From: DASPXY01 sp038227745
GTDB taxonomy: Bacteria > Planctomycetota > Planctomycetia > Gemmatales > Gemmataceae
Direction: 5' to 3'
DNA length: 17,589 nt
Assembly: GCA_038227745.1 (NCBI GenBank)
Contig: JBBRPS010000102.1
Span: 1 to 17,589 of the forward strand
Shown piece by piece: positions 1-7,947 of the stretch. Below the pieces are notes generated by a model, which had not been told where the DNA came from, did not search any database, and saw nothing but the letters and a program-made list of their open reading frames with translations. Numbering within the stretch: position 1 is the stretch's first letter; each line of letters starts with the position of its first letter. A program made the position numbers and the translations under genes.

Positions 1-120
1 CCTGGCGCCCCTCCTGGCGCCCCTCCTGGCGCCCCTCCTGGCGCCCCTCCTGGCGCCCCTCCTGGCGCCCCTCCTGGCGCCCCTCCTGGCGCCCCTCCTG
101 GCGCCCCTCCTGGCGCCCCG
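1..120. repeat. 12-bp tandem repeat, ten units, coding for GRQE
   Basis: Ten consecutive copies of CCTGGCGCCCCT (plus strand) begin at the window edge. The first nine are identical and the last differs only at its final base. Read on the minus strand in the frame of the gene starting at 832, each unit encodes Gly-Arg-Gln-Glu. The period is a multiple of three, so gain or loss of copies keeps the reading frame. The array may continue outside the window. Confidence 0.97.
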
Positions 121-832
121 CCGCCCTCCACTCCTCGATCACTTGCGATTTCCACACGTCGAAGCCCTCCAGTGCCTGTTTCCAGATCGGCAAACAACCG
201 GCCCTGTCGGCGAAGACCAGCGCCAGGCCCGCGTAATCCTTACGCCGCTGGGCGTCCGCCTCCCCCGCCAGCCGGACCCACTCCACGGCCACCGTCGCCT
301 CATCACCGCCGGACATCAGCGGCACCCACGGCAGGATGCTGCGGCCCAGTTCGCCGCGGGCGATCCGCTCCAGCGTTTCCACGGCCGACTCGCCAGCCAG
401 GCTCATTACCCGCACGGTCAGCGCCAGGCCCACGTTCGTGCCCGGCAGCTGCATCTGCAACGTCAGCGACTTCCTGCGGCCGCTCAGGAAGATCACCACC
501 GCGCCAACGAGATACCTGTCGCGGCGGCGCGGGCCGTGCCGCCGTCGGCGCAGCAGCCGCGCGATGTACTCCAGCACGCGGTCCAGGATGGTCGAGCGCG
601 ATCGCGCCTCCACCTCGAGCACCAGCGCCCAGGGCGGCGACCGTCCGCCGCGGCTGACCAGTTCGGCCACGGTGTCGCAGCGCCGTCCCGGCTCGCCGGG
701 GAAGGCGACGGTCTCGGTGTCCAACCAGCGCGTGAAGCCCAGATCGGGGTCGAGGGTGGGCAGCAGCCAGCGCACCGCCTCGGCCGGGGCGATCTTGAGG
801 GCGTAACGCGCTGTCTGGTCGAGTTCGGCCAC
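1..832 (-). CDS. Rpn-like PD-(D/E)XK nuclease-family protein with GRQE-repeat tail (3' end outside window)
   Basis: This minus-strand gene stays open to the left edge, so only its first 277 residues are visible. I chose the GTG at 832 because GGGAG lies 8 bases upstream; an in-frame GTG at 847 lacks such a site. The fold resembles the Rpn / transposase-like PD-(D/E)XK nucleases common in planctomycetes. FTRWLDTETVAFPGEPGRRC leads to D53 (CDTVAEL), then a hydrophobic strand VLEVEARSR with E73 and E75, then LDRVLEYIARL. The usual E-x-K/Q reads E-x-E here, so activity is uncertain. After VIEEWRAA the protein becomes GRQE repeats from residue 239 to the edge. Family members are linked to DNA cleavage and recombination, but the role here is unknown. 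It diverges from the Hsp70 gene. Frame continuity was checked: 237 codons separate 832 from the repeat boundary. The family call is by motif only. Confidence 0.8.
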   Translation of the reverse strand, partial: MAELDQTARYALKIAPAEAVRWLLPTLDPDLGFTRWLDTETVAFPGEPGRRCDTVAELVSRGGRSPPWALVLEVEARSRSTILDRVLEYIARLLRRRRHGPRRRDRYLVGAVVIFLSGRRKSLTLQMQLPGTNVGLALTVRVMSLAGESAVETLERIARGELGRSILPWVPLMSGGDEATVAVEWVRLAGEADAQRRKDYAGLALVFADRAGCLPIWKQALEGFDVWKSQVIEEWRAAGRQEGRQEGRQEGRQEGRQEGRQEGRQEGRQEGRQEGRQ

Positions 833-883
833 GCGGACGTCTCCCACGGGATCCGTTATCGGGTCACCATGCCTCCTCCGCCG

Positions 884-913
884 AGTGTAACAAAGGCCCC
901 ATCGGAACGGCAA
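884..913 (-). promoter_or_regulatory. Candidate promoter of the Rpn-like gene
   Basis: On the minus strand TTGCCG (908-913) and TACACT (884-889) are separated by 18 bases. Each matches the sigma-70 consensus at four of six positions. The pair lies about 50 bases upstream of the GTG at 832. Support is by consensus match only. Confidence 0.3.
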
Positions 914-999
914 CCCGACTGCCGCGAATTGCGGGGGGCGCGGTGTGTGCCGACCCGTGAGCGCGGGGACGACATCCGGCACAAAAAGTTTCCCGTTCC

Positions 1000-1007
1000 G
1001 GTAAAAT
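1000..1007 (+). promoter_or_regulatory. Candidate -10 element of the Hsp70 gene (GGTAAAAT)
   Basis: TAAAAT at 1002-1007 matches TATAAT at five of six positions and sits in a short AT-rich pocket about 75 bases upstream of the GTG at 1082. No convincing -35 is visible. Similar GTAAAAT / GGTACAAT motifs precede two other genes in the window (4237, 12707), which makes a chance match less likely. Confidence 0.4.
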
Positions 1008-1081
1008 ACCAGCACCGCCCGCACCGCGGAAACGAAGACGTTGCCCGGCGCCCGCCGCCGGGAAGCTGGGGGAGAACCGAA

Positions 1082-2920
1082 GTGAAATCGTCTCGTTACG
1101 TCGTCGGCATCGACCTGGGGACCACCAACAGCGCCCTGGCCTACGTGGACACGGCCATCGCCGAGGGCCAGGATCCCGTCGTGGTCCGTCTGCCCATCCC
1201 GCAAGTCGTGGCGCAGGGCACCGTCGAGGAGCGCGGCCTGCTGCCCTCGTTCCTCTACCTGCCCGGCCCGAATGAGCAGCCGGCCGGGGCGCTCAAGCTG
1301 CCCTGGGCGCCGGACCGGGATTTCGCCGCCGGCGAGTTCGCGCGCAGCTTCGGCAGCCAGGTGCCGACGCGCCTCGTCGCGTCGGCCAAGTCGTGGCTGT
1401 GTCATAGCGGTGTCGATCGCCGCCAGCCCATCCTGCCGTGGAAAGCCCCCGAGAATGCCCGCCGCGTCTCGCCCCTGGAGGCCAGCACGCTCTACCTCAA
1501 GCACCTGGGCGAGGCCTGGAACCACCTCATCGCGAAGGACCTCGCCGAGAACCGGCTGGAACAGCAGGACATCATCCTGACTGTGCCCGCCTCGTTCGAC
1601 GCGGTGGCGCGCGAGCTGACCGTCGAAGCCGCCCGCGCCGCCGGTCTGGAGAATATCACTCTTCTCGAGGAGCCGCAGGCGGCGTTCTATGCGTGGATCG
1701 CCGGCCACGAGGGTTGGCGCAAGCAGGTCGAGGTCGGCGACGTGGTGCTGGTCTGCGACGTGGGCGGCGGCACCACCGACCTGAGCCTGATCGCCGTCAG
1801 CGAGGAGAACGGCCAGCTCGTGCTGACGCGCGTGGCGGTCGGCGACCACATCCTGCTGGGCGGCGACAACATGGACCTGGCGCTGGCGCACGCCGCGGCG
1901 CAGGGGTTCACCGCGCGCGGCACAAAGCTCGACGGCGGGCAGATGCACATGCTCTGGCACAGCTGCCGGCTGGCCAAGGAGCGACTGTTCGGCGACGCGG
2001 CGGCGGCGAGCGCCCCCGTCACCGTTCTGGGGCGCGGCCGCAGCGTCATCGGCGGCACGCTCAAGGGCGAGCTGACCCGCGCCGAGGCGGAGCGCGTGCT
2101 GGTCGATGGCTTCTTTCCCGAGTGCCCTGCCGACGCCGCGCCGAAGCGGCAGCGGACGGTCGGCCTGCAGGAGCTGGGCCTGCCCTACGCGGCGGACCCG
2201 GCCGTCACGAAGCACCTGGCGTGGTTTCTCGGCCGCAACTCGGAGGTGCTGGCGCAGCGAGCCGCCAGCAAGCGCTCGAAGAAGAAGGCGACGCAGGCGA
2301 CGGCGGTGCTGTTCAACGGCGGCGTCTTCAAGGCGCTGCCGCTGCGGCAGCGCTCGATCGACGTGCTCAATCACTGGGCGCAGGGGGCGGGCGGCACGCC
2401 GGTCAAGGAATTGCTGGGCAGCGATCTGGACTTCGCGGTCTCGCACGGGGCGGCGTACTACGGCCTGGTACGGCGCGGCCAGGGCGTGCGCATCCGCGGC
2501 GGCACGGCCCAGGCGTACTACGTCGGCGTCGAGACGTCGCTGCCCGCGGTGCCCGGCAGCCCGCCGCCGATCAAGGCGTTGTGCGTGGTGCCGTTCGGCA
2601 TGGAGGAAGGGAGCGAGTCCGACGTGCCGGGGCAGGAGTTCGGCCTGGTCGTGGGCGAGCCGGCCGAGTTCCGTTTTCTCGGCTCGAACGTCCGCCGCAA
2701 CGACACGGTCGGCACGGTCGTCGAGGAGTGGGAAGGGCAGGTGGAGGAGCTGAGTCCGATGACGGCGACGTTGGAGTCGGCCGGCAAGGAGGGACGCACG
2801 GTGCCGGTGCGTCTGCACAGCAAGGTGACCGAGGTGGGCACGCTGGAGCTGTGGTGCCTCGGCCGGGAGAAGGACCAGCGCTGGAAGCTGGAGTTCAACG
2901 TGCGCGAGCGGCCGGAGTGA
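1082..2920 (+). CDS. Hsp70-family (DnaK-like) ATPase
   Basis: This 612-residue protein carries the actin/Hsp70 ATPase fold. Visible motifs are phosphate-1 GIDLGTTNS (9-17), the LLEEPQAAFYAW connect region (from about 194), phosphate-2 DVGGGTTD (226-233), GGDNMD (260-265), and an adenosine-type LFNGGVF (410-416). The GTG start at 1082 follows GGGGGAG closely. Upstream in-frame sequence back to 143 is antisense to the Rpn-like gene and is not homologous. The C-terminal third is not the classical DnaK substrate-binding domain. It resembles divergent Hsp70 proteins of the YegD type that are common in planctomycetes, so a chaperone or ATP-switch role is likely but the client is unknown. No DnaJ or GrpE gene is nearby. 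The gene is convergent with the flippase-like gene, 9 bases apart. Confidence 0.93.
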   Translation: MKSSRYVVGIDLGTTNSALAYVDTAIAEGQDPVVVRLPIPQVVAQGTVEERGLLPSFLYLPGPNEQPAGALKLPWAPDRDFAAGEFARSFGSQVPTRLVASAKSWLCHSGVDRRQPILPWKAPENARRVSPLEASTLYLKHLGEAWNHLIAKDLAENRLEQQDIILTVPASFDAVARELTVEAARAAGLENITLLEEPQAAFYAWIAGHEGWRKQVEVGDVVLVCDVGGGTTDLSLIAVSEENGQLVLTRVAVGDHILLGGDNMDLALAHAAAQGFTARGTKLDGGQMHMLWHSCRLAKERLFGDAAAASAPVTVLGRGRSVIGGTLKGELTRAEAERVLVDGFFPECPADAAPKRQRTVGLQELGLPYAADPAVTKHLAWFLGRNSEVLAQRAASKRSKKKATQATAVLFNGGVFKALPLRQRSIDVLNHWAQGAGGTPVKELLGSDLDFAVSHGAAYYGLVRRGQGVRIRGGTAQAYYVGVETSLPAVPGSPPPIKALCVVPFGMEEGSESDVPGQEFGLVVGEPAEFRFLGSNVRRNDTVGTVVEEWEGQVEELSPMTATLESAGKEGRTVPVRLHSKVTEVGTLELWCLGREKDQRWKLEFNVRERPE

Positions 2921-2947
2921 GGTCAGGCCTCAGCGGGCCGGCTCCGG
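2912..2947. terminator. Compound palindrome between convergent genes
   Basis: TGAGG (2918-2922) and CCTCA (2928-2932) pair around a 5-base loop, flanked by CCGGAG (2912-2917) and CTCCGG (2942-2947). The inner arms supply the TGA stop codons of the two convergent genes. It could act as a short bidirectional terminator. There is no U-tract, so this is tentative. Confidence 0.3.
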
Positions 2948-4036
2948 GGTCGGTCCCGGTCGGCCCCACCCCGCCGCGGCGTTCGGGCCGACGATGGCCA
3001 ACCCGTCGCTCAACAGGAAGTAAGCGCCCGTCACGTTCACCAGCACCCATTCGATCCCGTGCAGCGCCGCCGCGTAGGCCAGCGCCGCGGCGGGGTCCCG
3101 GACGCCGACGAAGTAGAGGCCCAGGCAGACAAGGCCGTGGAACGTGCCCACGGCGCCCGGTGCGCCCGGCAGCACCGCGGCGAAGGCGGCCGTGAACAGC
3201 ACGACCGTATACTGCGCCGGCCCCAGTCCCAGGTGCAGCGCCTCGCCGACGAGGTAGCCGAACAGCACCACGGTCCCCCACAGTGCCAGCGAGAGGAGGC
3301 CGAGGTGGAGCAGTCGGCGCCCCGAGGCCGCGACCTCCATGCCGGTCAGGAAGCGCTTCACCAACTCGGCCGCCTTGACGTCGAGTCCATGCCCCACGAG
3401 CCGGAGCGGGGCCGTGAGCAGACGCGAAACGCCATCCCGCCATTGGTAGCCGACGCCGAGCACGACGATGGCCGCGGCACAGCCCGCAAGCGCCAGGCAC
3501 GCAGCCACCGCCAGCTCGTCCCGATGTTCGCCCGCCAGGCTCAGCGCCAGGGACCCGACCATGAGAAGGGTCAGGGCGATCATGTCCGCGACCCGCTCGA
3601 TAGCCAGGGTACACAGGACGGTCGCCGTGCTCACCCCTTCCAGCTGCCGCAGCGACCGCGCCCGCACCAGCTCGCCCAGGCGCAGCGGCAGCACGTTGTT
3701 CGCCAGGCAGCCGACGAAGGTCGCCGACAGGCAGGAGCGCGTGCGCACGTCCGCGTAGGTTTGCAACATGCTCCGCCAGCGCCACGCCCGCAGGCAGACG
3801 CTGAACAACAGGGCACCTCCGGCCGGCAGCAGCAAGCCGGCGGTCGCGCCGCGGAGCAGGTCCCAGCTCTGGCGGAGGTCCACGCCGCGGAAGGCCGCCA
3901 GCGGCAGGGCGACCGCCACCGCGATACCGAGCACGTAGGCCGCCCCGCGCCGCCAGGCCCTGCGAACCCGGGGGCCGCTGCCGTCTTCCGCCGTCACCTG
4001 TTCTGTAAGGCCCGGACGGTCCACTGTGGCTTGCAC
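2930..4036 (-). CDS. Flippase-like integral membrane protein (UPF0104 / YbhN-AglD family)
   Basis: This 368-residue polytopic membrane protein belongs to the lysylphosphatidylglycerol-synthetase TM-region / UPF0104 superfamily. Family hallmarks are CLRAWRWRSML (about 81-91), NNVLPLRLGELVRARSL (113-129), ERVADM (147-152) and the late PGAPGAVGTFHG segment, with several hydrophobic helices from residue 31 onward. Known relatives are proposed to move or modify lipid-linked sugars or lipids in the cytoplasmic membrane and often accompany glycosyltransferases. The start chosen is the GTG at 4036, preceded by GAGAGG with 8 bases spacing. An ATG at 4156 would add 40 Arg-rich residues with no homology or membrane segment. 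It is divergent from the two putative GT-C genes, which supports an envelope-glycan context by inference. The substrate is unknown. Confidence 0.85.
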   Translation of the reverse strand: MQATVDRPGLTEQVTAEDGSGPRVRRAWRRGAAYVLGIAVAVALPLAAFRGVDLRQSWDLLRGATAGLLLPAGGALLFSVCLRAWRWRSMLQTYADVRTRSCLSATFVGCLANNVLPLRLGELVRARSLRQLEGVSTATVLCTLAIERVADMIALTLLMVGSLALSLAGEHRDELAVAACLALAGCAAAIVVLGVGYQWRDGVSRLLTAPLRLVGHGLDVKAAELVKRFLTGMEVAASGRRLLHLGLLSLALWGTVVLFGYLVGEALHLGLGPAQYTVVLFTAAFAAVLPGAPGAVGTFHGLVCLGLYFVGVRDPAAALAYAAALHGIEWVLVNVTGAYFLLSDGLAIVGPNAAAGWGRPGPTPEPAR

Positions 4037-4155
4037 CTTTGCACCCTCTCGTCGCCGGAAAAACCGTTGGCCGCACCACTCGCCGCGACGGCTGGAGGGC
4101 TTATGCGCCCGCCTGAACGCACTCGTACGGCAGGAAAAGTTTGGCGCTCGGCGCA

Positions 4156-4161
4156 ATTATG
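4156..4161 (-). promoter_or_regulatory. Candidate -10 of the flippase-like gene (CATAAT)
   Basis: CATAAT on the minus strand matches TATAAT at five of six positions and lies in an AT-richer pocket 120 bases upstream of the chosen GTG. No clear -35 was found. Support is by consensus match alone. Confidence 0.3.
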
Positions 4162-4234
4162 GTCTATCGTTCCCTAACGACGGACCCGGCCGCGCCTGTC
4201 AGGGAAAGCCTAGCACACGCGCTGCTCCCCGGAG

Positions 4235-4242
4235 CGTAAAAT
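4235..4242 (+). promoter_or_regulatory. Candidate -10 of the GT-C-like pair (CGTAAAAT)
   Basis: TAAAAT at 4237-4242 is the same hexamer as the one preceding the Hsp70 gene. It would give a leader of roughly 115 bases before the GTG at 4364. This agrees with the downstream start and argues against the ATG at 4241. No -35 was recognised. Confidence 0.4.
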
Positions 4243-4348
4243 GGCAACATCCGCCCGACCCGACCTTGCCGCCCCCGCCGCGGAACAGGGATCGTCGGCC
4301 CCGTGCCGCGACGTTGCGGGACCGCACGACCCGCAGTTCCTCCGCCAT

Positions 4349-4355
4349 GAGGAGG
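4349..4355 (+). promoter_or_regulatory. Strong ribosome-binding site deciding the GTG start
   Basis: GAGGAGG is followed by 8 bases and then the GTG at 4364. It is the best Shine-Dalgarno match near this gene and fixes the start in place of the in-frame ATG at 4241. Confidence 0.8.
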
Positions 4356-4363
4356 ACCGTATC

Positions 4364-6094
4364 GTGAACGCGCAGTGCGCCACACCGCAAGCCGGTCCGG
4401 GGACAGCCGCCCGGCCGTCGCGCGTGCGCTGGTGCGTGGCGCTCGCCGGCCAGTTCCTGCTCGTCTTCGGCGCGATCGCCCTGTCTGGCCCGGGGCGCAT
4501 CGACATCGTGGACGGGCAGACCCGCTACGAGGTCGCCCGCAGCCTGGTCGAGCACGGCGACTCGGTCGTCCGTGACCCGTACGCCTGGTTCGCCGTCTAC
4601 CCCGGGCGCGGCGGCGCGATGTACACCGACTACCGTTTCCCGCAGACGGCCGGCGGCGTCGTGGCGGTGCTGCTGGCGGATGCGACCGGGCCGGTCAGCG
4701 AAACGCGGCGGCACTTCTTCTTCGCGCTGACGAGCGCCTTCGCGGGGGCGGTGCTGGCGGTCACGTACAGTGTCTGGTTCCGCGCCCTCGGCCACGGCCC
4801 CCGGGCGAGCCTGGCCTGGGCCACCGCGGGGATCTTCTGCACCCCGAACTGGTACTACGCCACGTGTACCTTCGATGACATTTTGGGGACGGCGACGGTG
4901 GTCCTGGCCGTCGCCGTGGCGTGGCTCTGCCGCGAACGACGGCCCCTCCTCGGCGGGGCGGTCGCGGGGCTGCTGATCGGCTGGGCGTTCAACTGCAAGC
5001 CGCCGCTCGTGTTCTTCGCGCTGCCGGTGCTCGCGGCGGGGTACAGCGCGGCCCAGTCCCGGGGCCGGCGGCTGGCGCAGGTTGGTCTCGTGGGCCTCGG
5101 GATCCTCCTCGGCGGCATCGGCTACAAGGGCTACCAGGACTACAAATTCCCGCCGGGCACGTCGGATCCGCAGAAGGAGCTCGAGAAGATACACGGGCCG
5201 ATCTGGACGAGCAACCCGCTGCCGGGACTGGCCGGCCTGGCGCTGAGTCCCTCCGCGGGGGCGCTCTGGTACTGTCCGCCGCTGCTGCTGGCGTTCCACG
5301 GCTTCGGCCGGTGGCGCCGCGGGCGGCCCTGGTTCTGTGCGAGCGTCCTGGCCGCGTCGCTGTTGTTCGTGCTCTTCATCTGCTTCCTGACGTTCTTCAA
5401 GGGGGAGCCGAGCTGGGGACCGCGCTACCTCACGCCGCTCTTCGCCCTGTGGTGGGTCTTCGTGCCGGCCGCCGTGGGTGCCGTGCGAACCGGCCTCATC
5501 GCCGGACTGCTGGGGCTGGGCGTCGTGGTCCAGCTGCTGGGCCTGAGCGTCGATCCGCAGCGGCTCTTCCTGCAGGCGCCCCTGGGCTTCAATTATTACG
5601 TCGAGGAGCCGTGGCTCGGGTTCCATTCCCGGGCGTCCCACCTCCTCCAGCGGCCGCGTGAGCTGCTCGAAGTCCTGTCGCCCGGCCGGCCGCCGGTGCG
5701 GGCCGTCAACCCCGGGCCGCTCCCAACCCACGCGGGCGGCATCGGCTTCATCTTCCCGCTCTTCGTGACGGGCACGGTGGGCCAAATGCGCTCGCCGAAC
5801 GGACTCGGCCCGCTGGGGGTCGTGGGCGGATGGAAGGCGGTGCTGACGTTCCAGACGGTCGAGGTGTACCAGACTTCCGTGGACTATTATCTCATCTTCC
5901 ACGCTCCCCGACCGTGGTGGGCCTGGCAAGGGGAGTTGCCCGCGGACCGGCGGCCGGTCGCTCTCGGCAAGACCCTGGCCCTGCTCCTGTGCGTGACGGC
6001 CGTCGGCTTTGGCCTGATGCTGGTGTGTTCGCGCCGCGCAGGAACCGGCCTCCCCCGGGGGCCGACGACGTGCCCAGGGGTCTGCCCCGCATGA
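4364..6094 (+). CDS. Polytopic membrane protein, GT-C glycosyltransferase-like (paralog A)
   Basis: This 576-residue protein starts at the GTG behind GAGGAGG. The N-terminal helix (about 23-41) leads into a polar loop, SGPGRIDIVDGQTRYEVARS (41-60), rich in Asp, Arg and Glu. That layout, with about ten further hydrophobic segments and a polar C-terminal region, resembles GT-C enzymes (ArnT/PMT-like), in which acidic residues of the first extracytoplasmic loop act in sugar transfer from lipid-linked donors. Other conserved blocks are FNCKPPL, SNPLPGLAGLALSPSAGALW, WGPRYLTPLFALWW and LLGLSVDPQRLFLQ. No standard domain was named with certainty, so the GT function is inferred. It overlaps paralog B by 4 bases (ATGA) and shares these blocks with it. 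It probably acts in the cytoplasmic membrane on a glycan or glycolipid. It diverges from a flippase-like gene. Confidence 0.8.
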   Translation: MNAQCATPQAGPGTAARPSRVRWCVALAGQFLLVFGAIALSGPGRIDIVDGQTRYEVARSLVEHGDSVVRDPYAWFAVYPGRGGAMYTDYRFPQTAGGVVAVLLADATGPVSETRRHFFFALTSAFAGAVLAVTYSVWFRALGHGPRASLAWATAGIFCTPNWYYATCTFDDILGTATVVLAVAVAWLCRERRPLLGGAVAGLLIGWAFNCKPPLVFFALPVLAAGYSAAQSRGRRLAQVGLVGLGILLGGIGYKGYQDYKFPPGTSDPQKELEKIHGPIWTSNPLPGLAGLALSPSAGALWYCPPLLLAFHGFGRWRRGRPWFCASVLAASLLFVLFICFLTFFKGEPSWGPRYLTPLFALWWVFVPAAVGAVRTGLIAGLLGLGVVVQLLGLSVDPQRLFLQAPLGFNYYVEEPWLGFHSRASHLLQRPRELLEVLSPGRPPVRAVNPGPLPTHAGGIGFIFPLFVTGTVGQMRSPNGLGPLGVVGGWKAVLTFQTVEVYQTSVDYYLIFHAPRPWWAWQGELPADRRPVALGKTLALLLCVTAVGFGLMLVCSRRAGTGLPRGPTTCPGVCPA

Positions 6095-7782
6095 GCGCCG
6101 CCACGCTGGGACCTGCCCCAGTCACGTCCGCGACGCCCCGCCCTGGCCGCGGTTGGTGGCGGCTCGCGCTCGCCGGGCAGTTCTTTGCCGTCTTCGCGGC
6201 CGTCGCCCTGTCCGGCCCGGGGCGCATCGACATCGTCGACGGGCAGACCCGCTACGAGGTCGCGCGCAGCCTGGTCGAGCACGGCGACGTCGCGGTGCGC
6301 GACGAGCGCGTCTGGTTCATGGCCTTCCCCGGCGGCGATGGCCGGCGCTATTCCTTCTACCGTTTCCCGCAGAGCGGCCTCGGGGCGTGCGCCATCTGGC
6401 TGGCCGACGCGACCGGCCCCGGCGACGAGGCGCGCCGACACTTCTTCTTCACCCTTACGAGCGCCTTCGCGTGCGCGCTGCTGCCCCTCGCCTACGCACT
6501 CTGGTTCCGCCGCCTGGGTTTTCGCCCGGGCGCAGCGTGTGCCTGGGCCATGGCGGGCGTCTTCTGCACGCCGAGCTGGTTCTACGGGACCACCACGTTC
6601 GACGACATCCTCGGTTCGGCCGCGGTGGTGTGGGCCATCGCGGTAGCTTACCTGGGCCGCGACCGGGCGCCGCGGCTGGGGGCGTTGGCGGGGGGGATGC
6701 TCGTCGGCCTCGCCTTCAACTGCAAGGAGCCGCTCGGCATCTTCGGGCTGGCGGTCCTGGCGGCGGTGCCTAACGGGGGGCTGCCGCTCCGCCGGCAGCT
6801 GCCGCGGTTCGCGCTCGCCGCTGCCGGGGTGTTGCTCGGCGTCGTGGCGTACCGGGCTTATGAGCTGGCGAAGAGCCCGCCGGCGGCGCGGGCTGCCCTC
6901 GTTTACGAGTTGAGCCGCTACCCGCCGTTCTTCTCCGGCAACCCGCTGCCCGCGCTGTTGGGGCTGACGCTCAGCCCCGGGACCGGGGCTATCTGGTATT
7001 GCCCGACGCTCCTCCTGAGTGCCGTCGGCCTGTCGGCCTGTCGGCGGACGGAGAAGGGGTTGTGCCGGGCGGTGCTCGCGAGCGGCGGTATCTTCTTCGG
7101 GTTCGTGTGCTGCCTGACGTTTTTCAGCGGCGACCCCGCGTGGGGACCGCGCTACCTGACTCCCGTCTTCGCCGTGCTGTGGTTGTTCGCGCCGAGCGGG
7201 GCCGCCCGCCTGCCGCGCGGCGTCGTCCGCATTGCGCTGGGGCTGGGGGTGCTCGTGCAGCTGCTGGGGCTGAGTGTCGATCCGCACCGCCTGTACATCC
7301 AGCGGGGGCTGCCGTCCGCGTTCTATTACGAGATCAGCCCCTGGCTGTACTTCGACGGCGCCGTAGCGCACCTGTCGAACCGGCCGAGAGAAATCGCGGA
7401 AATCATCGCCACCGGCCACGAACGGCCCCCGCACTTCTCTCCCGCGCCGGCACCGACTTTCACGATCCCCGTCACGAACCACATCGCGCGCCCCGAAGCT
7501 CCGCTGGCCGCGGGTATCCTCGGCCTGCTCCTCGACCCGCAGGGGACCGGCCCCCTGGCGGCAGCGCCGCTCTACATCGTGGGCCGGACGGTTGAGACCG
7601 GGCCGGAAGCGGTCCGGCGTTATCAGATCCTGAATGCCTTCCGCCCGTGGTGGGCAAGCCAGGGGTATCTGTCCCGCGCGGACAGGCCCGTGGACCTCGC
7701 CGGGACGTTCATCCTCCTCTCTCTCGTTTTGGCGGGCGGCCTGGCGCTCACCTGCCTGGGCTGCCGCGCATCGGGAGGACAG

Positions 7783-7803
<21 letters not shown>
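6091..7803 (+). CDS. Polytopic membrane protein, GT-C glycosyltransferase-like (paralog B)
   Basis: This 570-residue protein is a tandem paralog of the preceding gene and is co-linear along its length. The ATG at 6091 overlaps the upstream TGA (ATGA), with AGGGG 10 bases upstream, which indicates translational coupling. Residues 39-66 are identical to the same positions of paralog A, including RIDIVDGQTRYEVARS. It also carries FNCKEPL, SGNPLPALLGLTLSPGTGAI, WGPRYLTPVFAVLW and LLGLSVDPHRLYIQ. Hydrophobic helices are spread through the protein, with a last one near 545-565. Its final codons (SEENDE and stop) lie inside an AT-rich palindrome, so the native C-terminus may have been altered. The function is inferred as a lipid-linked sugar transferase of the GT-C type. 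Two diverged copies suggest two acceptors or donors. Confidence 0.8.
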
Positions 7804-7867
<64 letters not shown>

Positions 7868-7947
7868 AGGCCGCTGGCGCCCGGCACACTTCTTGCACTC
7901 CCATTTCCGGTCGAACTCTCCCGGCCGCGGGACGGAGGTGACTGCCG

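Larger units (their letters stand above)
4037..4363. other. Divergent intergenic region
   Basis: These 327 bases separate the flippase-like gene (minus) from the first GT-C-like gene (plus). They hold candidate -10 elements on each strand (4156-4161 and 4237-4242) and the strong ribosome-binding site of the downstream gene. An ATG at 4241 opens the downstream frame but overlaps the -10-like sequence and would encode a 41-residue non-membrane extension, so it was not used. Confidence 0.6.

Noticed and set aside
1..120. CRISPR-like or structural DNA repeat at the window edge
   Set aside because: There are no spacers; the units are directly adjacent and encode GRQE in frame with a gene.
143..1081. 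Long plus-strand open frame continuous with the Hsp70 gene
   Set aside because: It is rich in Arg/Gln/His/Pro with no recognisable domain, and it is antisense to the Rpn-like gene. The Hsp70 fold begins directly after the GTG at 1082, which has its own ribosome-binding site.
7022..7045. Short 8-bp tandem repeat (GTCGGCCT) inside paralog B
   Set aside because: There are fewer than three copies, and the intact frame continues through it. It is most likely ordinary GC-rich codon repetition.
5887..7482. Long minus-strand frame antisense to the GT-C-like genes
   Set aside because: Its composition (Arg, Glu, Gln, Pro) is typical of antisense shadows in GC-rich genes. No domain or credible ribosome-binding site was seen.
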